From assembly GCA_021796055.1 (NCBI GenBank), contig JAJYOS010000396.1, positions 1 through 6,435 of the forward strand: DNA of 6,435 nucleotides. The letters run 5' to 3'. Each line of letters begins with the position of its first letter. Position 1 is the stretch's first letter. The notes under the pieces are model-generated. The model ran no database searches. It worked only from the letters and a program-made list of their open reading frames with translations, and was not told the origin of the DNA. Source of the stretch: Bacteroidota bacterium (GTDB taxonomy: Bacteria > Bacteroidota > Kryptoniia > Kryptoniales > JAKASW01). Positions 1 to 4,710 of the stretch are shown one piece after another. Both the position numbers and the translations under genes were made by a program.

Positions 1-20
1 AGCGTAATAATGTCTCTCAT
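1..20 (-). CDS. rpmG: Ribosomal protein L33, N-terminal fragment (truncated by window edge)
   Basis: Only the first six full codons and part of the seventh are inside the window. They read Met-Arg-Asp-Ile-Ile-Thr-Leu/x, the near-invariant start of bacterial L33, a small protein of the 50S subunit. An AGGAAAG Shine-Dalgarno sequence lies just upstream of the ATG (around positions 24-30), which supports the start. The position, on the same strand directly after a Thr-Tyr-Gly-Thr tRNA cluster, also fits: in many bacteria rpmG sits in the interval that leads to tRNA-Trp, secE and nusG. The fragment is very short, so the call rests on the combination of peptide start, SD and context. Confidence 0.72.
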
Positions 21-38
21 AATCTTTCCTATAGTTAG

Positions 39-68
39 GCAACATCGACGGAACGCCGTGGATGTTGC
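39..68 (-). promoter_or_regulatory. Strong hairpin between tRNA-Thr(GGU) and rpmG
   Basis: The arms GCAACATC (39-46) and GATGTTGC (61-68) pair perfectly. After one G·G (on the minus strand C·C) mismatch, a further ACGG/CCGT stem (48-51 with 56-59) closes a 4-nt loop. In the transcript this 12-bp interrupted stem begins one nucleotide after the tRNA discriminator base and ends about 8 nt before the rpmG Shine-Dalgarno. No U-tract follows, so a classical intrinsic terminator is unlikely. A processing or mRNA 5'-end protecting structure that separates the tRNA from the rpmG message is the better inference. Confidence 0.6.
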
Positions 69-69
69 G

Positions 70-142
70 AGCTCACGACGGGACTCGAACCCGTGACCTA
101 CGCCTTACCAAGGCGTTGCTCTACCAGCTGAGCTAAGTGAGC
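70..142 (-). tRNA. tRNA-Thr (anticodon GGU)
   Basis: Read on the minus strand this is a 73-nt cloverleaf: acceptor GCTCACT/CGTGAGC, D arm GCTC/GAGC, anticodon stem ACGCC/GGCGT with loop TTGGTAA (anticodon GGT), T arm ACGGG-TTCGAGT-CCCGT, and discriminator T73. It decodes ACC and ACU. The seventh acceptor pair is a U·C mismatch; all other stems are intact. The 3' CCA is not encoded (the next bases are CGC), so it must be added post-transcriptionally. It is the last tRNA of the four-gene cluster, equivalent in position to thrT of the E. coli tufB operon, but is followed by a hairpin and rpmG instead of tuf. Confidence 0.96.
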
Positions 143-322
143 GGATACAACGTTAAAAAGAGATCCGGTGCGTCGCACAACTCACGCATCCAGCCGCGCC
201 CGCTACGTGTAATTTGAAACGACACAAGATCGCCTTCCCGACATTTATCGGCTAAGCGAAACTACACCAGTAGACCGACAACGCAACCGAGAACGCCTCC
301 AACGAGAAGACGTCCGTCCGAG

Positions 323-395
323 AGCGGGAGACGGGACTCGAACCCGCGACCAACAGCTTGGAAGGCTGTGACTCTACCAACTGAGTTACTCCCGC
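323..395 (-). tRNA. tRNA-Gly (anticodon UCC)
   Basis: A 73-nt cloverleaf on the minus strand: acceptor GCGGGAG/CTCCCGC fully paired, D arm ACTC/GAGT, anticodon stem ACAGC/GCTGT with loop CTTCCAA (anticodon TCC), T arm GCGGG-TTCGAGT-CCCGT with one G·U pair, and U73 discriminator as expected for tRNA-Gly. It reads GGA and GGG codons. CCA is not encoded. It lies 180 nt upstream of tRNA-Thr(GGU) and 141 nt downstream of tRNA-Tyr, and corresponds to glyT in the E. coli cluster order. Confidence 0.97.
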
Positions 396-536
396 GTTTT
401 GATTTCGATTTAACAAACCCGCTCTCTGACGAGGCCTGCTCTCCACGAGACAACTTTGCGCCCTCCAGAAAACGATGTTCGTCCTTATCTACATCCACAG
501 CGACCTGTCCCCGATCGACTAAGGCCAGACAGGCAG

Positions 537-620
537 TGGGCGGTGGGGGATTCGAACCCTCTAAGGCGTAAGCCAACGGATTTACAGTCCGCCCCGGCTC
601 TCCAACTCCGGCGTCCGCCC
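537..620 (-). tRNA. tRNA-Tyr (anticodon GUA), with several non-canonical positions
   Basis: An 84-nt class II tRNA on the minus strand. The anticodon loop CTGTAAA (anticodon GTA) sits on stem GCGGA/TCCGT, the long variable arm contains a GGC/GCC stem, the D stem is CCGG/CCGG, the T loop is TTCGAAT, and the discriminator is A73. The identity is clear. Three positions deviate: acceptor pair 7-66 is A·A (GGGCGGA with ACCGCCC), the T stem GAGGG/CCCCC holds an A·C mismatch, and the base at position 8 is C where U is nearly universal. CCA is not encoded. It corresponds to tyrU in the E. coli order. Confidence 0.93.
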
Positions 621-701
621 AAATGAACACATGCGCACCGTTGGGCCAACTCGCATCTAACTCTCGCCAAGTTGGCAACTCGGTATGCAGGCCCGTAACC
701 G

Positions 702-774
702 AGCTGGCGAAGGGATTTGAACCCCCGACCTGCTGATTACAAGTCAGCTGCTCTACCAACTGAGCTACGCCAGC
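702..774 (-). tRNA. tRNA-Thr (anticodon UGU)
   Basis: First gene of the minus-strand tRNA cluster. The 73-nt cloverleaf has acceptor GCTGGCG/CGCCAGC fully paired, D arm GCTC/GAGC, anticodon stem GCTGA/TCAGC with loop CTTGTAA (anticodon TGT), T arm GGGGG-TTCAAAT-CCCTT with two G·U pairs, and U73. It decodes ACA and ACG and corresponds to thrU of E. coli. CCA is not encoded. A plausible promoter lies immediately upstream, giving a short leader of about 13 nt. Confidence 0.97.
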
Positions 775-795
775 ATTCTTCATTTTGAGCTAATA

Positions 796-823
796 AATTT
801 AAGAAAAAAAGGGAGAAAGTCAA
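796..823 (-). promoter_or_regulatory. Predicted sigma-70-type promoter of the tRNA cluster
   Basis: On the minus strand TTGACT (823-818) is followed after 16 nt by TAAATT (801-796), inside the most AT-rich stretch of this part of the window (a T-tract fills the spacer). This places the start about 13 nt before the 5' end of tRNA-Thr(UGU), a normal distance for a stable-RNA promoter. The -35 matches the consensus at five of six positions and the -10 at four of six. No TAnnTTTG element typical of Bacteroides promoters is seen. A second TTGACC lies directly upstream (829-824) but with a poor 22-nt spacing. Confidence 0.5.
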
Positions 824-878
824 GGTCAAAAACAGGCCTCAAAAGATACGGATAATCAACGACTTACTCCACTTTTTC

Positions 879-893
879 CCTCCTATCAGGAGG
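879..893 (+). promoter_or_regulatory. Hairpin sequestering a perfect Shine-Dalgarno
   Basis: CCTCCT (879-884), a three-base ATC loop and AGGAGG (888-893) form a perfect 6-bp inverted repeat. The right arm is an ideal Shine-Dalgarno sequence, 7 nt before the ATG at 901. If transcribed on the plus strand, the SD would be paired in the folded RNA and exposed only when the stem is opened. That it acts as a translational switch is inference; what is visible is the exact palindrome and its spacing to the ATG. Confidence 0.4.
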
Positions 894-900
894 AGTCAAA

Positions 901-1068
901 ATGAATGGCGCGTATTTTGCAAACCAAGTCAATACCGCATCCGCCTCTCGTTTTTTCAGAAGATCACGAAATGCCAGCAGACACAACCACGGGTGTCAAC
1001 TAAACGAACCCCGCGATTCGATGGCGCATTTCGAACTAGGAGATTCCTCGTCGTGCCACAACAGCTAG
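901..1068 (+). CDS. Possible small ORF of 55 codons upstream of recQ, unknown function
   Basis: An ATG at 901 follows the best Shine-Dalgarno in the window (AGGAGG, 7-nt spacing), and the frame stays open for 55 codons to TAG at 1066-1068. The predicted peptide begins MNGAYFANQV, has a basic stretch (residues 18-30, rich in Arg, Asn and His) and an acidic/Ser-rich end. There is no signal peptide, membrane segment or family resemblance that I recognise. It ends 82 nt before the preferred recQ ATG, and 7 nt before the alternative GTG at 1076. It could be a leader peptide or small protein co-transcribed with recQ, or chance. The composition is not persuasive; the case rests on the SD. Confidence 0.3.
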   Translation: MNGAYFANQVNTASASRFFRRSRNASRHNHGCQLNEPRDSMAHFELGDSSSCHNS

Positions 1069-1150
1069 AGTCTTAGTGCAACCTTTCGTAGCTGTAGAGT
1101 CGAGTTTCCAAAAAGTTTATCTATTTGGCCCCTCGGTATTAAATTTCAAC

Positions 1151-3742
1151 ATGATCCCCGCTGAACGCTTACAGAAAGCACTCGAAAAGTTTTTCGGTTT
1201 GAATAAATTCAGACCGGGCCAGCTTGAGGTAGTAACTTCAGTTATCAATGGATTCGACACGCTGGCGGTCATGCCCACAGGCGGCGGAAAGTCAATTTGT
1301 TACCAACTACCGGGAGTCCTTTCCGACGGGCTCACGATTGTCATCACCCCCCTCGTAAGCCTGATGAAAGACCAGGTCGCCCAGGTAAATAGATTCGGAA
1401 GGATTGCGACACAGCTCGACAGCTCACTCGACCTCGATGAGATTAGATCCAGGTTACAGCTCGTAAGGACCGGCGGCGTGAAGTTACTGTATGTAGCACC
1501 GGAACGCCTAGAGAGCAGAAGGTTCATCGAGTCAATATCCAAAACAAGAGTCTCGCACATTGCCGTCGATGAAGCGCACTGTATAAGTCAGTGGGGGCAC
1601 GATTTCCGTCCACATTACACGCGGATATCGGAGTTCGCCGGAGCCGTAGGAAATCCTGTGATCCTCGCCTTAACGGCAACGGCTACACCGGACGTCCAGG
1701 ACGATATCATCGCGCAACTGAAGATGCGCTCGCCGCGTGTGTACATCCGTGGATTTCGCAGGGACAATCTTTCCTTCCAGGTTCTCGTGGAAAAAGCAAA
1801 GACCACTTCCGTGTTGAATTACGTATCGGCAAACAAGGGATCAGGAATTATCTACGCAGCAACACGAAAGAGCGTTGACGAGATCCACGACCTGCTCGTA
1901 ACAAAAGGGATCAAAGCTTTGCACTACCATGCTGGCCTGACTGAAAGAGAGCGGACTAGTTCACAGGCTGAATTCATCTCCTCGAACCGTGTCATGGTCG
2001 CAACAAACGCATTCGGCATGGGGATAAACAAGCCGGATGTGAGATATGTTATTCATTACGAAATACCAGGCACGTTGGAAGCTTACTACCAGGAGGCAGG
2101 ACGAGCCGGTCGCGACGGGAAGCTGGCCGAGTGCCTGTTGCTTTTCAACAAAAAAGATCTCGCAGTTCAAGAATTTTTTATTAACACACTTTATCCCTCT
2201 CGCGAAGATTTCATCAGAGTTTACACGGCAATCTTCGACAAACTTGCGATCGCTGTCGGCTCAATACCTGAAGAGTATCTCACAATATCCACGCAGGAGA
2301 TTTCCCTACTGACAAAACTAAATCCGAGAATAATCGATTCGGTTTTCCGGATTTTGTCGCAACGGGAGTTAATCCAGCTTATGCCAAACATTTCCGCTAG
2401 CGCTTATGTTCGGTCAAGGGTCGATATGGCTTCATACAGGCGAGCCATCGAAAAGACTTCTTCGAATGATTCGAAGGCCGTCCTCGAATCGATTCTGCGC
2501 CTCCATGGCAATGCAGTGTTCTCCGAAGAAAAGCCGCTGAGGATGGACGAGGTTGCGCAAAAAGCAGGTATCGGCCCCTCAAACGTGATTCGCACGCTGG
2601 CAATCCTTCACCGGTCCGGGCTCATTGAATACAAGCCCCCTACCGAGGGGGTGACGTTTCGAATGCGATCAAGACGCGAGAACCCCGAGAGTCTACCAAT
2701 CGACTTCAATAACTATTCTCAGCTTCGTGAGCGGGCAACTGAAAGGCTCTCGAGAACTAAAGAGTTCGCGACAAACACCGGTTGCAGGACAAACTACATC
2801 CTGAATTATTTCGGAGAAGACCCAATAGAGGGCGGGTGCGGCAATTGCGACAATTGCACCGTTACATCCGAATACGCTTCGCTTGATGTCAAGGGGCTAA
2901 CGCCCCTCAAAGAAATCCATCGGGCTATACTCTCTTTGGTCAACGCGGCAAACGGAGAATACGGCCGGACCACATGCTGCAAAATACTTCTCGGCAACGG
3001 AGACAAAGGGAAAACTGATCCGGCGCTGTCTGAGGAACACTTCGGTGTATTGAAAGGGGTTCCGGCACAAGTGGTTTACTCAGCGTTCGACCTTCTGATG
3101 TCACGCAAGTACATAGCTAAAAACGGATTTGTTTATCCAACTGTAATTATCACGGACGAAGGCGGGTCGTATCTGAGAACCGGCATCGCGCCGGCAGTTA
3201 GTAAACCGTTCATCCTCAGGAAAGCCCTGTACAAGGCCCTTCGCGACGAGCGGCGAGCCCTCGCTTCGGAGCTCAGCCTGCCCGCGTTCGCTATTTGCAG
3301 CGATGACAAGCTCATAGAGATAGCGAACACTCATCCTTTGAAGGAAGAGAACGTAGTCGAACTTCTCTCAAGGGATGGAGCCAAGTCAGGTGTCATTTCG
3401 AAAAGAATGCTCCAGGTCTGCCTTGATTTCAGCAGCGAAAGCAGTACGGAGATGTCCCAAATGGAGCGGAGTATTTACGAGCTTTATCTGGAAAAACTCA
3501 CTGCCGGAGAAATAGCGGTCGCTTTGTCAACGACAGTACAGGGCGTAATAGAAACGCTGGAGAAGTTACAGCAACGGGGGCTTGGAGTTGATCTTCGCAC
3601 TCTCATCGGTACCCGCAAATTCGCACTGTTGGAAAGCGAACTAAGAAAGACAGCCGATACCGCAAAGGTGCGAGAAAGCATAAGAGATTGTGAAATTGCA
3701 GAGGTGCAGCTCGTCGCAAGGCTTACCGGGGTTTCCGTTTAA
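1151..3742 (+). CDS. recQ: ATP-dependent DNA helicase RecQ, long form with inserted region, RQC, HRDC and C-terminal HTH
   Basis: A 3'-5' superfamily 2 DNA helicase that unwinds forks, gapped DNA and recombination intermediates. In 863-residue numbering: motif 0 FRPGQ (20-24); Walker A PTGGGKS (42-48, catalytic Lys47); DEAH (140-143) followed by the RecQ aromatic-rich loop; motif III TATAT (175-179); motif V ATNAFGMGINKPDVR (284-298); motif VI QEAGRAGRDG (314-323). About 220 residues then separate motif VI from the zinc cysteines, against about 50 in E. coli RecQ; this insertion holds two winged-helix-like stretches (about 378-412 and 466-497). Zinc ligands are C545, C563, C566 and C569. RQC winged helix about 580-680, HRDC about 685-760, then an HTH_40-like helix-turn-helix (about 770-812). 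I prefer ATG 1151 because family homology begins there. An in-frame GTG at 1076 would add 25 unrelated residues; neither start has a good SD. The 3' end overlaps the convergent lipoprotein gene by 20 nt. Confidence 0.96.
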   Translation: MIPAERLQKALEKFFGLNKFRPGQLEVVTSVINGFDTLAVMPTGGGKSICYQLPGVLSDGLTIVITPLVSLMKDQVAQVNRFGRIATQLDSSLDLDEIRSRLQLVRTGGVKLLYVAPERLESRRFIESISKTRVSHIAVDEAHCISQWGHDFRPHYTRISEFAGAVGNPVILALTATATPDVQDDIIAQLKMRSPRVYIRGFRRDNLSFQVLVEKAKTTSVLNYVSANKGSGIIYAATRKSVDEIHDLLVTKGIKALHYHAGLTERERTSSQAEFISSNRVMVATNAFGMGINKPDVRYVIHYEIPGTLEAYYQEAGRAGRDGKLAECLLLFNKKDLAVQEFFINTLYPSREDFIRVYTAIFDKLAIAVGSIPEEYLTISTQEISLLTKLNPRIIDSVFRILSQRELIQLMPNISASAYVRSRVDMASYRRAIEKTSSNDSKAVLESILRLHGNAVFSEEKPLRMDEVAQKAGIGPSNVIRTLAILHRSGLIEYKPPTEGVTFRMRSRRENPESLPIDFNNYSQLRERATERLSRTKEFATNTGCRTNYILNYFGEDPIEGGCGNCDNCTVTSEYASLDVKGLTPLKEIHRAILSLVNAANGEYGRTTCCKILLGNGDKGKTDPALSEEHFGVLKGVPAQVVYSAFDLLMSRKYIAKNGFVYPTVIITDEGGSYLRTGIAPAVSKPFILRKALYKALRDERRALASELSLPAFAICSDDKLIEIANTHPLKEENVVELLSRDGAKSGVISKRMLQVCLDFSSESSTEMSQMERSIYELYLEKLTAGEIAVALSTTVQGVIETLEKLQQRGLGVDLRTLIGTRKFALLESELRKTADTAKVRESIRDCEIAEVQLVARLTGVSV

Positions 3743-4046
3743 CGTAATCGTGCTTCATCTTGGCCAACCGATTGTCCGCCTTCGTAAAGAACTTTTGCCA
3801 TCTGTCAGGGCGCTTACTGTACCATGACATAGTTGAGTCGAACAGCGCTTTGTCGATGTGGTAGGCTTTCATCAGGGAATCGGCTTTTTCTTTTTGGACG
3901 GCATTGTCGGCGCCGTAGCGGGCATCCAGCAGCTGCAGGTCGATATAGAAATCGACAAGTTTTTTCTCCGGCATAGGCGGTCCCCCGGAACACGCCGGGA
4001 GGAGAAACGTTAGGAGTAGAACGAGACTAATTGGCTTTAGGCGCAT
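3723..4046 (-). CDS. Small lipoprotein with DUF4296-like domain
   Basis: A 107-residue predicted lipoprotein of unknown function. Residues 1-18 form a short signal peptide (two basic residues, then a Leu/Val-rich core) ending in a lipobox L-P-A-C with Cys19 as the acylation site. No Asp follows the Cys, so outer-membrane sorting is plausible. The mature part begins with a Gly/Pro linker. It then has the DUF4296 pattern: a helix with L-V-D-x-Y-I-D-L-Q-L-L (about 30-40), a second segment ending H-I-D-K-A-L-F-D-S-T (63-72), a Y/W-S-x-x-P-D-x-W patch, and a basic Lys/Arg-rich helix to the end. The ATG lies inside the end of rsmI (20-nt overlap), which suggests translational coupling. The 3' end overlaps convergent recQ by 20 nt. 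It is the last gene of the minus-strand operon. The family call is from pattern memory; function unknown. Confidence 0.82.
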   Translation of the reverse strand: MRLKPISLVLLLTFLLPACSGGPPMPEKKLVDFYIDLQLLDARYGADNAVQKEKADSLMKAYHIDKALFDSTMSWYSKRPDRWQKFFTKADNRLAKMKHDYVKRKPR

Positions 4047-4710
4047 CCACTATCAGCACGAATTCCGCCTTGAACGGCGCGTCGTCGAATTTCTTGTCTA
4101 TCTCTCCAAGCGTTCCGCGAATAACCTGTTCGTTCGCCATAGTCATGTCGACCGCGACTATCGCGCGCCGGTTCCTGCCAAACGAAGCGAGGCAGTCATC
4201 CATCAACGGCTTGAATCTGTACGGCGCTTCCATAATCACGCAGGCGCATCCCAAAGCGGCGAGTCTGCCGAGCTCGCGGAGACGTTCCTCTCTTTTCCGA
4301 GGCAAAAACCCTGCGTAATGGAAGGAATTGATATCGAAGTCGCAAACGACCAACGCGGAAAGTATCGATGATGCCCCCGGTACAGGAACGACTCTTATCC
4401 CCTTCTTCAGGGCTATGTGAACCAGCTTCGCACCGGGATCCGCGAAGACCGGCGTCCCGGCATCAGAGATAATGGCCGCATCAGCACCTTCCTTAATCCG
4501 CTCCACAGTTAGCTCCGCATCGCGAGCTTCGTTGTGTTCGTTGAGCGCTTCGAGAGGTTTGTCCAGGCCATAGTATTTAAGAAGGCGATTACCGGTTTTA
4601 AATTCTTCGCATATTACGAAATCGACACTCTTCAGAACGTTAAGGGCACGCAGCGTAATATCATCGTAATTCCCTATCGGTGTCGAGACAAGATATAACG
4701 TTGAGCTCAA
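4027..4710 (-). CDS. rsmI: RsmI-type 16S rRNA (cytidine-2'-O)-methyltransferase, short variant
   Basis: A tetrapyrrole-methylase-fold, SAM-dependent enzyme of 227 residues. Classical RsmI methylates the 2'-O of C1402 in the 30S P site. Visible landmarks: LYLVSTPIGN (5-14), NEHNE (57-61), SDAGTP (82-87) with DPG (91-93), the SAM-loop PVPGASS (109-115), GFLPRK (134-139), EAPYRF (161-166) and a C-terminal FKAEFVLIV. It is shorter than the 286-residue E. coli protein and lacks the C-terminal helix-turn-helix. Two motifs differ from classical RsmI: the usual E-D-T-R is CEEFKTGNR (34-42), and the E-L-T-K element is DMTMANEQ (188-195). The first codon is TTG, overlapping the TGA of the upstream transporter gene (TTGA), with no strong SD, so translation probably couples to it. 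The classical C1402 substrate is likely but not certain, given these changes. Confidence 0.87.
   Translation of the reverse strand: MSSTLYLVSTPIGNYDDITLRALNVLKSVDFVICEEFKTGNRLLKYYGLDKPLEALNEHNEARDAELTVERIKEGADAAIISDAGTPVFADPGAKLVHIALKKGIRVVPVPGASSILSALVVCDFDINSFHYAGFLPRKREERLRELGRLAALGCACVIMEAPYRFKPLMDDCLASFGRNRRAIVAVDMTMANEQVIRGTLGEIDKKFDDAPFKAEFVLIVDAPKAN

Larger units (their letters stand above)
775..1150. other. Divergent intergenic region between the tRNA cluster and recQ
   Basis: This stretch of about 375 bases separates two divergent transcription units. It holds the tRNA promoter (796-823), an SD-containing hairpin (879-893) and a 55-codon ORF (901-1068). Nearest recQ there is an AT-rich run around 1112-1150. 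No convincing -35/-10 pair for recQ could be picked there by eye, although the region is the only place its promoter can lie within the window unless the 55-codon ORF is co-transcribed with it. No tRNA, repeat or recognisable gene remnant was found otherwise. Confidence 0.6.

Noticed and set aside
396..701. Hidden structured RNA in the tRNA spacers (for example the GCCAAC/GTTGGC repeats at 645-676 and CTGTC/GACAG at 507-534)
   Set aside because: The arms are only 5-6 bp with long or mutually exclusive loops, the level expected by chance; no motif of a known RNA family was seen.
262..783. Long minus-strand reading frame across the tRNA cluster (beginning MKNAGVAQLVEQ)
   Set aside because: It is a translation of tRNA-Thr(UGU), part of tRNA-Tyr and tRNA-Gly; the VAQLVEQ...NPFASS type of peptide is the usual false ORF over tRNA genes. 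Other frames over 252-670 are equally explained by the tRNAs and spacers.
971..999. Perfect TTGACA on the minus strand (999-994) as a second tRNA promoter
   Set aside because: At the correct spacing only TGGCAT is found as a -10, and the site is about 200 nt upstream of the first tRNA.
1591..3681. Many shorter frames on both strands inside recQ
   Set aside because: They are shadows of the RecQ frame, which has continuous family motifs from end to end; none shows its own SD plus recognisable protein.
3700..3790. Intrinsic terminator between recQ and the lipoprotein gene
   Set aside because: No GC-rich stem followed by a T-run exists on either strand here; the two coding regions overlap instead.
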